The position numbers and the translations under genes are program-made. From Rugosibacter sp. (GTDB lineage Bacteria; Pseudomonadota; Gammaproteobacteria; Burkholderiales; Rhodocyclaceae), in contig SCUZ01000036.1 of the NCBI GenBank assembly GCA_004322535.1, positions 1 to 62,898 on the forward strand: a stretch of 62,898 nucleotides of DNA, given 5' to 3'. Of the stretch, positions 1-9,529 are shown piece after piece; positions within the stretch are counted from its first letter, which is position 1; each line of letters begins with the position of its first letter. The notes below the pieces were generated by a model. It worked only from the letters and a program-made list of their open reading frames with translations, did no database searches and was not told the origin of the DNA.

Positions 1-2925
1 GCGGTCATTCGGGTCGCTGGCAATGTCGCGCACAAAAGACTGGTCGATCTTGAGTTTGGAGATGCGAAAGCGCTTGAGGTAGGCGAGTGATGAATAGCCG
101 GTGCCGAAATCATCAATGGACAGCATGATACCAGCAGCATGCAGTGCGTCGATCACTTCAATGGCGGCTTGCGGATCTTCCATCGCCAGGCTTTCGGTGA
201 GTTCGAGCTCCAGATAGCGCGCATCCAGCCCTGCCTCGTCAAGCATTACCTTTATTTGTTGCACCAGATGGCTCTGGCGAAATTGTGCCGCGGAGAGATT
301 GACAGCCAGGGTTATGGCCTGCAGGCCCTCATCCTGCCATGCCTTGGCCTGGCGAATCGCCTCCTTCATTACCCAGGCACCGAGCTGGAGAATCTGCCCG
401 CTCAGTTCGGCGATAGCAATAAACTCACCGGGTGCAATCAGCCCCAGCGTCGGATGCCGCCAGCGCACCAGGGCTTCGGCACCGCTCAGGCGGCCATCCT
501 CAACGGCGAACTTCGGCTGATAATGAAGAAAGAATTCGTCGCGTTTCAGCGCAGTGCGCAAGGCGTTTTCCAGCTCAAGAAAGCGTTGCGAACGGATTTG
601 CATCGCACTGGTAAAGAAACGAAACGTGTTGCGTCCTTCGTGTTTGGCACGATACATCGCCGCATCGGCGGCCTTGGCCAAAGATTCAAAATCATCGCCA
701 TCCGCTGGGTAGAGTGCAATGCCGATGGAAGGCGTGGTGTTCAATTCATGTTGTGCAACCTGATAGGGCATGGCAAATGCCAACAATAGTTTTTCGGCGA
801 CGCGGGCGGCACCTTCGGCCGTGCAATCGCGCAACATCAGGATGAATTCATCACCGCCCCAGCGTGACACGGTGTCCTGTTCACGCACCTCGTTGAGAAG
901 ACGTGCTGCCACGCCACGTAGCAAATCGTCACCCATACTGTGACCGAGCGAATCATTGATGTTCTTGAAATGATCGAGATCAAGAAACATCAGCGCCAGG
1001 GATTGCCCGGCGCGGCTGGCAGTGGCGATGGCCTGATGGACGCGATCGCGCAACAGCACCCGGTTGGGCAATCCGGTAAGGGGATCGTAATTTGCCAGAT
1101 GTTCGATCAGCGCGGCGGACTGCTGCCGCGATTTTTCATCCGCGAAGCGTTGCAGCGCATAGCTGATGTCCATTGCCATTCTATTCAGCAGATTTTGCTC
1201 GGCCTCATCGAAGGAATGGATTTTTTCGCTATAAAGCGTAAACACGCCGACGACGTGGCCATTGCAGGTCAGCGGCAGTGCGGCGGAAGCGCTCCAGCCG
1301 AAACGCGCACTACGTTCGTGCCAGGGGGCAGTTCTCGGGTCATTCTGGAAGTCCTGGCACCAGGCAGGTTCGCCAGTGCGCAAGGCCGTGCCTGTCAGTC
1401 CCTGGCCGGTGGGATCGTCGGCGCGTGTGGAAATCTCGATGTCTGTCAGATACTCTTGCCCGCCACCATAGCTTGCCACAGGCACTATGCGCTCGCGTGC
1501 GGTATCTCCTTCGCCGATCCAGGCCATTTTGAAACCACCGAAGTTGACGGCGTTGCGGCAGATGATCGGGAACAGCTCTTCTTCATTCCGGCAGCGGACA
1601 ATCGCCTGATTGCATTGGCTCAGCGCGGCATACAGTTGTGTCATGCGCGCCAGCTGCTGCTCGCTGATTTTTCTTACCGTGATATCGCGGATAAGGGCAA
1701 TGAAATGCGGTGCTTTACCGGCGATGGGTTTTTTGGCCATCGAAAGCCCAAACCAGAGTTCGCCCTGCGGCAGGTCCAGAGCGTATTCCTTCCCTGTGGA
1801 ATAGCCGCGAATATCGGCTTCCTGAATGGCCTCCAGCGCAATATGGGCGACTGCGGGAGGCAATATTTCATGTACGGTTTTGCCGAGAAAGACCTCGGGC
1901 GGTGCAGCCAGCAAATCCGTGCGGGGCGAATGATAATCGTGGAAGCAACCTTCGCCATCCAGTTCAAAAAGCAGATCGGGCAAGGCATCCAGCGTGGCTT
2001 GCAGATGCGACTGGGAGGCGGCCAATTGTGCTGTACGCTCCCGCACCAGACGCTGCAGCAGAAGAAGAAAGAGTGCAAGCGCGAGAATGGTGATGATGGC
2101 AAGGGCGAATCCATAAAGCATGGTGCGCTCCACGACATAAGGGAGCGATTTGCCCATCCATTTATCGCGGAGCGCTTCGCGCTCGGCCGAACTGATGGCG
2201 GCAAAGCCTTGTGAAATGCGTTTCAGTGTGGCGGCATCCCCTTTGTGCACGGCACGGTGAAACTGGCCGGTGTAGAGCGTGAATGCCTGGCGAAAATTTT
2301 CGGCGCTACCGGCACGGTAGAGCAGATAGTTGGCCGGCGGTTCGTCCATGCAGAAGACGCGCATTTGATCGGCCATCGCCGCATCGACAACGGCCTGATA
2401 GCTGGGATAAGCTTTCAGGGTGGTAATGCCGAAGCGGGCTAGTTTGTCGATGCACGCATCTCCCGCCTTGACGCCGACCAGAGAACCACGCAGGCTGGCC
2501 AGGTCGTGTATGCCACCGATACTGACATGCGTGTAAATCCCTACCGGCAAATCGGCATACGCAGCGCTGAAGTCGTAGAGTTGCTCGCGTGCCGGGGTGC
2601 GAAATATCGTGTCGATGACATCAGCCCCGCCTGCCAGCATGATCTGCTGCGCTTTTGCCCAATCAGTGGCGGTGATATCGACCTTGATTCCTGTCTTTTC
2701 TTCCCATAGTCGCCACTCATCGATGAGCAAACCTTCCATCGAGCCATTGGCATCGCGCATGACATAAGGCGGATAGTTGTCGTCCATTACCACGCGCAGT
2801 GGCGCGTTCGAGACAGCCGGGGTAGCCAAAGCTGCCGGAATAATAGCAGCACAGCATGTGAGTAACATCCCCGTCACGGCGAAGGTCGCAAAACGCCGAA
2901 GAGAAAAAAAATGTGCGGATGTCAT
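1..2925 (-). CDS. Periplasmic-sensor diguanylate cyclase/phosphodiesterase (SBP-PAS-GAF-GGDEF-EAL), C-terminus cut by window edge
   Basis: A long minus-strand frame is open from an ATG at 2925 to the window edge (975 codons, incomplete). Translated in order it shows: an N-terminal signal/anchor (about residues 12-35); a family-3 solute-binding domain (about 40-265, with MDDNYPPYVM); a transmembrane helix (about 268-292); a PAS-like segment; a GAF-like segment (about 427-590); a GGDEF domain (YDPLTGLPNR, intact RWGGDEF near residue 688, preceded by the RxxD product-inhibition site REQD); and an EAL domain with GAEALVRW and DDFGTGYSS. The protein should sense a periplasmic small ligand and make and/or degrade cyclic di-GMP in the cytoplasm. 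Both catalytic signatures look intact, so the net direction cannot be read from sequence. It is divergent from a second GGDEF-EAL gene. The start lacks a clear Shine-Dalgarno, so it is tentative. Confidence 0.9.
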   Translation of the reverse strand, partial: MTSAHFFSLRRFATFAVTGMLLTCCAAIIPAALATPAVSNAPLRVVMDDNYPPYVMRDANGSMEGLLIDEWRLWEEKTGIKVDITATDWAKAQQIMLAGGADVIDTIFRTPAREQLYDFSAAYADLPVGIYTHVSIGGIHDLASLRGSLVGVKAGDACIDKLARFGITTLKAYPSYQAVVDAAMADQMRVFCMDEPPANYLLYRAGSAENFRQAFTLYTGQFHRAVHKGDAATLKRISQGFAAISSAEREALRDKWMGKSLPYVVERTMLYGFALAIITILALALFLLLLQRLVRERTAQLAASQSHLQATLDALPDLLFELDGEGCFHDYHSPRTDLLAAPPEVFLGKTVHEILPPAVAHIALEAIQEADIRGYSTGKEYALDLPQGELWFGLSMAKKPIAGKAPHFIALIRDITVRKISEQQLARMTQLYAALSQCNQAIVRCRNEEELFPIICRNAVNFGGFKMAWIGEGDTARERIVPVASYGGGQEYLTDIEISTRADDPTGQGLTGTALRTGEPAWCQDFQNDPRTAPWHERSARFGWSASAALPLTCNGHVVGVFTLYSEKIHSFDEAEQNLLNRMAMDISYALQRFADEKSRQQSAALIEHLANYDPLTGLPNRVLLRDRVHQAIATASRAGQSLALMFLDLDHFKNINDSLGHSMGDDLLRGVAARLLNEVREQDTVSRWGGDEFILMLRDCTAEGAARVAEKLLLAFAMPYQVAQHELNTTPSIGIALYPADGDDFESLAKAADAAMYRAKHEGRNTFRFFTSAMQIRSQRFLELENALRTALKRDEFFLHYQPKFAVEDGRLSGAEALVRWRHPTLGLIAPGEFIAIAELSGQILQLGAWVMKEAIRQAKAWQDEGLQAITLAVNLSAAQFRQSHLVQQIKVMLDEAGLDARYLELELTESLAMEDPQAAIEVIDALHAAGIMLSIDDFGTGYSSLAYLKRFRISKLKIDQSFVRDIASDPNDR

Positions 2926-2984
2926 AGGAGTTATGCGTGACTCATATGCATCAAGATTAGCGCACTTTGTGTAATGACGAAAGA

Positions 2985-3009
2985 AAAAGTTGGTGTTGGG
3001 AGACCGGCG
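2985..3009 (+). repeat. Degenerate copy of the dispersed 25-base motif (intergenic)
   Basis: AAAAGTTGGTGTTGG, then GAGACCGGCG: three substitutions plus one deletion and one insertion against the consensus. It lies between the two divergent GGDEF-EAL genes. Confidence 0.45.
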
Positions 3010-3133
3010 TGCAGTGTATTTCTCTTGCACAGGGTGGCGCCCCATGGTGGGGCAGATGTAGCGTTGTTTATGGTGCATGGATGAACGCCAACTTGCCACC
3101 GGCGGGCACAACACTGGGCCATGGTGAGGTGTC

Positions 3134-5326
3134 ATGGCATGGTACATAACTTGCTGCGCTCTCACGGTCTTTCATGTTTCCTTTGCCATGTCCCAACAAT
3201 CACCCGAAAAAACTTCTGCTGAGTATCTTGCCAACGTGAATACTACGCTTTCTCTGGATCCTATCCGCGTACTCGACACCTTGATGGCCAATCTTAACGG
3301 GATGGCCTATCGTTGCCGGCTGGATGCGCAATGGACCATGCGGTTTGTCAGCCAGGGTTGCCTTGCCTTGACCGGCTATGCATCGGACGCACTGGTCGAT
3401 AACAAGCAAATCTCGTGGGAAGAAATCACCCTGGGGGAAGACCGGTTGAGCGTACGCGAAGAAATTTCAGCGGCTGTCGCAGCGAACCGAAATTTTTCTG
3501 TGGAGTACCGCATTCTCACGTGTACCGGGCAGGAAAAATGGGTACTGGAACGTGGCATGGCCGTGCTGGATGAGTGCGGTGAGCAGGTGCTGGAAGGTTT
3601 TATCGAAGACGTCAGCGAACGTCGTCAAGCGCAGGATGCCGTAGCCCATGCTGAACTGCGTTACCGCCACATATTCGAGCATGCATCCGAAGGCATTTTC
3701 CAGACTACGTCCGATGGGCACTACTTGTCGGCCAACATGTCCCTGGCTCGGTTGTATGGGTACTCTTCACCCGAGAAACTGATCGCCGACCTTGCGGATA
3801 TTGAGCGTCGCCTGTACGTTGATCCTGCACAGCGCGAAAAATTTCGCCATTTGATGGATACGCAGGGCGAGGTGGTTAACTTTGAATCCGAGGTCTATCG
3901 CCATGATGGTTCCAAGATATGGATTTCGGAAAATGCCCATAGTGTGCGAGACCTGCAGGGAGAGCTTATTTGTTACGAAGGCACGGTGCAGGACATCACC
4001 GAGCGCAGGAGTTATCAAGAGCAGCTGGAGTACCAGGCCAATTTTGATCAGCTGACGGGGCTGCCCAACCGTAATTTGCTCAATGATCGTCTTGAGCAAG
4101 CCATCTCCAGTGCGGCGCGGCGTGGCTATTTTCTGGCGCTGGTGTTTATCGATCTGGACAACTTCAAGTTCATCAACGATAGTCTGGGCCATGTGGCGGG
4201 CGATGAGTTGCTGGTTGAAGTGGCTCACCGCTTGCGCCATAGTCTGCGTACTGTAGATACCGTGGCGCGGCAGGGGGGCGACGAATTTGTGCTGGTGCTC
4301 AACGACCATTATCAGGTGGCATCCATCATTTCCTTGCTCGAGCGGGTGCTGCAAGAGGTCAGTCGGCCGATCATGCTGATGGGGCGTGATTGGCAGGTCG
4401 GCGCGAGCCTGGGCGTTGCGCTGTATCCGACGGACGGCGAAGATGCGCTAACCTTGCTCAAACATGCCGATATCGCCATGTATGCAGCCAAGGCGCGCGG
4501 GCGCAACAATTTTCAGTTTTTCACCCACGAGATGAACCGCATCTCGGATGAACGGCTCCAGCTTGAAGCCGCCATGCGGGTGGCGCTTGAGCAGGACGGG
4601 TTCTCGGTTGCTTTTCAGCCCAAGGTGGATCATCGCCGCCGCATTGTGGGTGCCGAAGCGCTGGCGCGCTGGCATACAGCAGATTTTGGCACGGTGGCGC
4701 CAGATCGCTTCATTCCCATCGCAGAAGAGACAGGGCTGATCGTGCCGCTGACCGGCATCATCTTGCGCAAGGCGTTTGCTGCTGCGAGCAAATGGAGCAA
4801 GACGCTAGGTAAACCACTCAATGTGGCGGTCAATCTTTCGCCACGGTTGTTTCTTGATGACAAACTCGTTGGGCATATCGCCGGGCTGATCAGCGAGGCT
4901 GGTTTACCGCCCGAGCGTGTGGAACTGGAAATTACCGAAAGCATTTTTATCGGCGATAGCGGACGCACGCTAGGCATACTGAAAGGTCTCAAGCGTCTGG
5001 GTGTCAGCTTGGTTATGGATGACTTCGGTACGGGTTATTCATCGCTCTCTTATATCCGGCGGTTTCCTCTCGATATCATCAAGATTGATAAATCGCTGGT
5101 GACGGGAATCGAGCATGAGGATGATGGCGCGATGATCGCGCGCGCGATTATCTCGATGTGCCAAAGCCTGCGTAAAACGGTCGTGGCCGAAGGCGTGGAA
5201 AACCAGGCACAGTTTGATTTTCTGCGCTATCAGGGGTGCGACGAGTTCCAGGGTTACCTGCTTGCCAAACCCTTGCCCGACCAGGAATTTTCCGACTTGC
5301 TCATCGCTACGGATGGCCAGCTGTAG
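3134..5326 (+). CDS. PAS-PAS-GGDEF-EAL cyclic-di-GMP turnover protein
   Basis: A 730-residue cytoplasmic signalling protein. Two PAS-type sensor segments (about residues 60-165 and 175-290, each followed by a PAC-like stretch ending in ERR) precede a GGDEF domain (LTGLPNRN near 303; RQGGDEF near 380 with an RTVD inhibition site just upstream) and an EAL domain (GAEALARW near 505, DDFGTGYSS near 628). Cyclase and phosphodiesterase signatures are both complete, so it may be bifunctional. No transmembrane segment is evident if translation starts at the second ATG (3188, MSQQSPEK). The first ATG has GAGG four bases upstream, but the extra 18 residues look hydrophobic and may not be translated. 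It is divergent from the periplasmic-sensor GGDEF-EAL gene, with a degenerate dispersed repeat between them. Confidence 0.88.
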   Translation: MAWYITCCALTVFHVSFAMSQQSPEKTSAEYLANVNTTLSLDPIRVLDTLMANLNGMAYRCRLDAQWTMRFVSQGCLALTGYASDALVDNKQISWEEITLGEDRLSVREEISAAVAANRNFSVEYRILTCTGQEKWVLERGMAVLDECGEQVLEGFIEDVSERRQAQDAVAHAELRYRHIFEHASEGIFQTTSDGHYLSANMSLARLYGYSSPEKLIADLADIERRLYVDPAQREKFRHLMDTQGEVVNFESEVYRHDGSKIWISENAHSVRDLQGELICYEGTVQDITERRSYQEQLEYQANFDQLTGLPNRNLLNDRLEQAISSAARRGYFLALVFIDLDNFKFINDSLGHVAGDELLVEVAHRLRHSLRTVDTVARQGGDEFVLVLNDHYQVASIISLLERVLQEVSRPIMLMGRDWQVGASLGVALYPTDGEDALTLLKHADIAMYAAKARGRNNFQFFTHEMNRISDERLQLEAAMRVALEQDGFSVAFQPKVDHRRRIVGAEALARWHTADFGTVAPDRFIPIAEETGLIVPLTGIILRKAFAAASKWSKTLGKPLNVAVNLSPRLFLDDKLVGHIAGLISEAGLPPERVELEITESIFIGDSGRTLGILKGLKRLGVSLVMDDFGTGYSSLSYIRRFPLDIIKIDKSLVTGIEHEDDGAMIARAIISMCQSLRKTVVAEGVENQAQFDFLRYQGCDEFQGYLLAKPLPDQEFSDLLIATDGQL

Positions 5327-5350
5327 CGTACAGCCGTCTTGGCCAGAGCC

Positions 5351-5375
5351 AAAAATCGGTGCCGATGATACGGCG
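5351..5375 (+). repeat. Copy of the dispersed 25-base motif (intergenic)
   Basis: AAAAATCGGTGCC, then GATGATACGGCG: four mismatches. It lies between the convergent c-di-GMP gene and recJ. Confidence 0.65.
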
Positions 5376-5408
5376 GTGCGTCATTTTGCCACGGCAACCC
5401 GCAGCACC

Positions 5409-7118
5409 CTATGCCGCCTCGAAGTGTTCCAGTAGCAGTTGCACCGTTTGAGTGCCATTCCATTCATTGATGTCCAGACGGAACGCCGCATGGATAAGAT
5501 TGGGTGCGCTGCCTGCAAAGTTAAACTGAATGGCTTCAAACTGCATGTGACCTTTTTTCAGGCGCAACTTCAAGTGCTTATCCTTGAGGAGCTTTTGGTG
5601 AATCACCTCGAAAGTGTCGTTAAACAAGGGGGCCGGAAAGGCCTGCCCCCAGACTTCCTGTTGCATCAGGCGGACGACTTCCAGCGAAAAATAGCCGCTT
5701 TCCAGCGGACCGTCGGTTTCCAGCGTGCGGGTGAGAGCGCCGGGTGAAATCAGTTCGCGGCAGACAGTCTCGAAAGCCTCTTCAAATTCTGCCAGGCGAT
5801 CTTCTTCCAGCGTGAGCCCTGCAGCCGCCGCATGGCCGCCGAAGCGTAGCAGCAGGCCGGGCACGCGTTTGCTGACCAGATCCAGCGCATCGCGCAAATG
5901 CAGGCCGGGTATCGAGCGGCCTGAGGCTTTGAGTTCGCCTTCAATGCCGCGCGCGAAAGCAAAGGTCGGCCGGTGAAATTTTTCCTTGACGCGGCCCGCG
6001 AGAATGCCAATGACGCCTTGATGCCAGTCAGGATCAAACAGCGTCAGACTGGCTTGATCGGCCGGCTCGAGAGAGGCGAGAATCAGCTCGGCATCTTCTT
6101 TCATGTCAGTCTCGATCACGCGCCGCTCGCGGTTGATGGCATCCAACTCCTGCGCGATGTTCATGGCGCGAGCGGCATCATTCGTAATCAAGGCTTCAAT
6201 GCCGAGCGACATATCCGCCAGCCTGCCTGCCGCATTGAGCCGCGGCCCCAGCATGAAGCCTAAATCAAACGTGGCCGCACGCGCCGGCTCGCGTCCGGCA
6301 ATGGTAAACAAGGCTCGCACACCGGCCTGCATGTGGCCCGCGCGCATCCGAGTAAGGCCCTGCGTGACGAGAATACGATTGTTGTGATCCAGCGCGACCA
6401 CGTCGGCCACGGTGCCCAGTGCGACGAGATCCAGCAGGCTGGCCAGATTGGGCTCCTGGCTTTGGCTAAAGGCCCCGCGCTGGCGCAGTTCGGCGCGCAG
6501 CGCCAGCGCCACATAAAACATCACGCCAACCCCAGCCAGTGCCTTGCTGGGGAAAGTGCAGCCCGGTTGGTTAGGGTTGACGATCACATCGGCAGCGGGC
6601 AGCTCAGCCCCCGGCAGATGGTGGTCGGTAATCAGGGTGGCGATACCGCAGGCTTTGAGCTCGGCTACACCCTCAATGCTGGCAATCCCGTTATCCACCG
6701 TGATGACCACAGCGGGCTGGCGCTCAGCCGCCAGCTTGGCCACCTCGAGCGATAGCCCATAACCGAGCTTGAAACGGTCGGGCACCAGATAATCCACCGT
6801 GGCACCCATCATGCGCAGCGCACGCAGACCCACGGCACAGGCGGTAGCGCCATCGCAGTCGTAGTCGGCCACAATCAGCAGGCGTTTTTTGGCCGCGATG
6901 GCATCGGCCAGCAAGCGTGCGGCCTCTGTCGCGCCTTTGAGCTGATCGGGGGGAAGCAGTGCGGCGCTGCGGGTGTCAAGTTCATCACCGGCACGCACGC
7001 CACGTGCGGCGTACAAGCGCGCCAGCAAGGGATGCACACCCGCTTCTTGCAATACCCAGGTGGCGCGTGGCGGGATGTCTCGCTGGGCGATGCGGATGGT
7101 CTGGTTGGTTTGCGTCAT
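5409..7118 (-). CDS. recJ: Single-stranded-DNA-specific 5'-3' exonuclease RecJ
   Basis: 569 residues, the usual length for bacterial RecJ. It digests single-stranded DNA 5' to 3' in RecF-pathway recombination, mismatch repair and base-excision repair. The DHH phosphoesterase core is visible: ADYDCDGATA near residue 83 supplies metal-binding aspartates and TDHHLPG near 160 gives the family its name. GRLADMSLGIEAL and the glycine-rich RFGGHAAAAG of the DHHA1 domain follow. The C-terminal region resembles the RecJ OB fold. It lies 33 bases downstream of the 7152-8213 gene on the same strand, a pairing that suggests one transcript. The start at MTQTNQTIRIAQRDIPP is reasonable. Confidence 0.95.
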   Translation of the reverse strand: MTQTNQTIRIAQRDIPPRATWVLQEAGVHPLLARLYAARGVRAGDELDTRSAALLPPDQLKGATEAARLLADAIAAKKRLLIVADYDCDGATACAVGLRALRMMGATVDYLVPDRFKLGYGLSLEVAKLAAERQPAVVITVDNGIASIEGVAELKACGIATLITDHHLPGAELPAADVIVNPNQPGCTFPSKALAGVGVMFYVALALRAELRQRGAFSQSQEPNLASLLDLVALGTVADVVALDHNNRILVTQGLTRMRAGHMQAGVRALFTIAGREPARAATFDLGFMLGPRLNAAGRLADMSLGIEALITNDAARAMNIAQELDAINRERRVIETDMKEDAELILASLEPADQASLTLFDPDWHQGVIGILAGRVKEKFHRPTFAFARGIEGELKASGRSIPGLHLRDALDLVSKRVPGLLLRFGGHAAAAGLTLEEDRLAEFEEAFETVCRELISPGALTRTLETDGPLESGYFSLEVVRLMQQEVWGQAFPAPLFNDTFEVIHQKLLKDKHLKLRLKKGHMQFEAIQFNFAGSAPNLIHAAFRLDINEWNGTQTVQLLLEHFEAA

Positions 7119-7151
7119 AGGGGTTTCAAATAAAGAAGGGTGCTTTTGCTT

Positions 7152-8213
7152 TCAAGGCGCGGCGAGCACGGTAAGACGCGCAGCAGAGCGCCAGAATTGC
7201 CAAGTGTGATGAGGGCGAATGGTGAGTTCAAAACTTGCGGCCTCGCCTGGGGTTATCAAGCGGAGATGTTTGATCTGGCCGCGTTTCAGTGACGCCAGCA
7301 GCGGTGCAAACCAATCAGTTTCCAGCTGTAAAAGCGCGGCTCGCCAGGCGTCGGTATCGCCGCTGCGGGCGGGGATCTCGAGCGGGTCAAGCAGCACCAG
7401 CGCATTATGGATCGTCAGGTTTTCAAAGCGCGATGGCAAATTTTTCACTGGTATGCCTTGATGAATTGCCGCGCCTTGGGTAACCAGATCATTACCCCAG
7501 AAGGCTTCAAGAGGAGGCGTCGTTTTTATGGCTGAGGCTGGCAGGCAGCCGTTCCCCCACGGCCAGAGGGTGTTGATGGTCAGCTTCCCGGCGGCTTCTC
7601 GCGCCAGATTGACCGGATGCGTGTGCAGCAGCATGTTTGCTTCGTTGATGGCGTGTCGCCACGGGGCAGTTGCTTCGCCTTTAGGCAGCGGTATCGCTGC
7701 GCGGGTAATGTAGTCAGGCAGAGGCGGCAATAAAGTGAGGGTAGGTGCGCTGGCATGCAGGCGAAGATTCCACGCGGCAGGGTTCAGCACCTGCAAGATG
7801 CCCAAGGCTGCAAAAGTCGGCGCTAGCGAGGCGGCGAGTGCTTCGGCTTCTGCCGCACTCAAGTCGAGAAACTGCGGGTCGTCGACGCGCAAACGTGTTT
7901 GCTCGACACGCAGATGGATGGGGTCCAGGCATAGCCAGTCGTCAGTGTGGCTTGTGTCTTGCGTACCAAGCGTTAACCCGCGCAGTGCCGCAGCAGGCAA
8001 GGCTGCAGTTAAACCGGACGTAGCCAGACCAAGTGCTTGTGCAATGGATTGATGGATGGTGCAAGGCGACAAGCGGGTAAGTTTGCCACGTCCCAGCATG
8101 GTGGAAAAAGCAGGCAGGGCCGGTTGGTGGATGAGGTCACGAGTCAGGCCGCGAGTGAGGTCGAGAAGCGCCTGCTGTGGCCAAATCAAGCCTGGAACAA
8201 TAAGCGTAAGCAT
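7152..8213 (-). CDS. Conserved protein of the betaproteobacterial recJ neighbourhood, distant phosphoglycerate-mutase-like annotation
   Basis: 353 residues, no transmembrane segment, rich in Leu, Ala and Pro. I recognise it only as the conserved, uncharacterised protein often found upstream of recJ in betaproteobacteria and sometimes annotated as a cofactor-independent phosphoglycerate mutase relative (LWPWGNG near residue 216 and the N-terminal LIVPGLIWP are the most family-like pieces). No complete catalytic motif can be seen, so no reaction is assigned. It overlaps a good copy of the dispersed 25-base motif, which encodes SLAPTF around residue 130. The ATG at 8213 abuts a perfect 20-base palindrome in the short region shared with divergent lolC. 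Confidence 0.7.
   Translation of the reverse strand: MLTLIVPGLIWPQQALLDLTRGLTRDLIHQPALPAFSTMLGRGKLTRLSPCTIHQSIAQALGLATSGLTAALPAAALRGLTLGTQDTSHTDDWLCLDPIHLRVEQTRLRVDDPQFLDLSAAEAEALAASLAPTFAALGILQVLNPAAWNLRLHASAPTLTLLPPLPDYITRAAIPLPKGEATAPWRHAINEANMLLHTHPVNLAREAAGKLTINTLWPWGNGCLPASAIKTTPPLEAFWGNDLVTQGAAIHQGIPVKNLPSRFENLTIHNALVLLDPLEIPARSGDTDAWRAALLQLETDWFAPLLASLKRGQIKHLRLITPGEAASFELTIRPHHTWQFWRSAARLTVLAAP
7812..7836 (+). repeat. Copy of the dispersed 25-base motif in the recJ-partner gene
   Basis: AAAAGTCGGCGCT, then AGCGAGGCGGCG: three mismatches. Read on the gene's strand it encodes SLAPTF. Confidence 0.75.
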
Positions 8214-8214
8214 C

Positions 8215-8234
8215 TCTGCATGTTAACATGCAGA
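8215..8234. promoter_or_regulatory. Perfect 20-base palindrome in a divergent promoter region
   Basis: The halves TCTGCATGTT and AACATGCAGA are exact reverse complements. The site lies one base upstream of the ATG of the minus-strand gene (8213) and 41 bases before lolC. A dimeric regulator site is the simplest reading; a chance palindrome or an mRNA hairpin masking the minus-strand start are alternatives. No promoter elements could be placed with confidence. Confidence 0.4.
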
Positions 8235-8275
8235 ACTTCTCCGCAATTACCGATGGTGCTCTCCGTTTATTTTCC

Positions 8276-9529
8276 ATGAAATACGAATTTCTCATCGGCT
8301 TGCGCTACATGCGCGCCCAGCCCCGTGAAGGCGGCGGCAATCAGTTTATTTCCTTTATCGCGTTGATTTCCATGCTTGGCTTGGCGCTTGGCGTGGCGGC
8401 ATTGATCATTGTGTTATCCGTCATGAACGGCTTCCAGAAAGAGTTGCGCGAACGAATTCTGGGCGTGGTCTCGCACATTCAAGTCAGCAGCGAATCCGGT
8501 GAGCTGGCCGACTGGAGCCATGTGGTGCAGGGCGTGGCGCGCCATCCGCAGGTGCGGGCTGCTGCGCCTTTCGTGCAGCAGCAAGGCATGCTGAGTTTTG
8601 ACGGCCAGGTGCGCGGCGTGATGGTGCGCGGCATCATGCCCAAGGCGGAGGACACGGTGGCGAATTTCAGTCGCCACATGAGTGCAGGCAAGCTGGAACA
8701 ACTTGTGCCTGGGGAATTCGGCATTGTGCTGGGCGCAGAGCTCGCGCATGGCTTGCAGGTGCGCGTAGGCGACAAGGTGACGTTGCTCGCGCCGCAAGGC
8801 CTGGTAACGCCTGCTGCGATTTTGCCGCGCGTAAAACAGTTTCGTGTAGTGGGCATTTTTGATGTCGGCATGTTTGAGTTTGATTCCGGCCTGGCGCTAA
8901 TTGACATGAGCGATGCGCAAAAAATGTATCGCATGGAGGACCGCGTCTCCGGCGTGCGGCTCAAGGTAGATGATCTGTTCGCTGCGCCAAAAATCAGCCG
9001 CGAGTTGTTGCGCTATCTGGATGCCGATGTCGGGGTGACTGACTGGACGCGTAGTCATGCCAATTTTTTCCGCGCTGTGGATATTGAAAAACGCATGATG
9101 TTTCTGATCCTGCTGTTGATTGTTGCCGTGGCCGCCTTCAATATTGTCTCAACGCTGGTGATGGCCGTGCAGGACAAGCGCGCCGACATTGCCATTCTGC
9201 GCACGCTGGGCGCCAGCCCGTCCAGCATCATGGGCATTTTTATCGTGCAGGGCACGCTGATTGGCGTCATCGGCTTATTGTCAGGCGTGACGCTCGGCGT
9301 GGCGGTGTCACTGAACATCGATGTCGTGGTGCCCTTTATCGAACGGCTGTTCAGCATGCAATTTCTGGCCAAGGATGTGTATTACATCAGCGAGCTCCCT
9401 TCGGACATGCATTGGTCGGATGTCGGTACGATCAGCGTAGTGTCGTTCGTGCTGACCATTCTGGCCACGCTTTACCCCAGCTGGCGCGCTTCGCGCACGC
9501 AACCGGCGGAGGCCTTGCGCTATGAGTGA
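8276..9529 (+). CDS. lolC: Lipoprotein-releasing system permease LolC/LolE family
   Basis: Inner-membrane half of the LolCDE ABC system, which extracts mature lipoproteins from the inner membrane and passes them to LolA. The family start [14 protein letters not shown] is at 8276; the frame is open further upstream, but those residues are not family-like. About 417 residues: one transmembrane helix near residues 20-50 ([27 protein letters not shown]), a large periplasmic domain, then three C-terminal helices in the MacB/FtsX pattern. The C-terminal [20 protein letters not shown] is typical. It overlaps lolD by eight bases, so the two are co-translated. Only one permease gene is present here, so it may act as a homodimer or have a LolE partner elsewhere. 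Confidence 0.93.
   Translation: MKYEFLIGLRYMRAQPREGGGNQFISFIALISMLGLALGVAALIIVLSVMNGFQKELRERILGVVSHIQVSSESGELADWSHVVQGVARHPQVRAAAPFVQQQGMLSFDGQVRGVMVRGIMPKAEDTVANFSRHMSAGKLEQLVPGEFGIVLGAELAHGLQVRVGDKVTLLAPQGLVTPAAILPRVKQFRVVGIFDVGMFEFDSGLALIDMSDAQKMYRMEDRVSGVRLKVDDLFAAPKISRELLRYLDADVGVTDWTRSHANFFRAVDIEKRMMFLILLLIVAVAAFNIVSTLVMAVQDKRADIAILRTLGASPSSIMGIFIVQGTLIGVIGLLSGVTLGVAVSLNIDVVVPFIERLFSMQFLAKDVYYISELPSDMHWSDVGTISVVSFVLTILATLYPSWRASRTQPAEALRYE

Noticed and set aside
940-2214. 424-codon plus-strand frame
   Set aside because: It lies entirely antisense to the GGDEF-EAL gene, whose domains are clear, and has no recognisable protein features.
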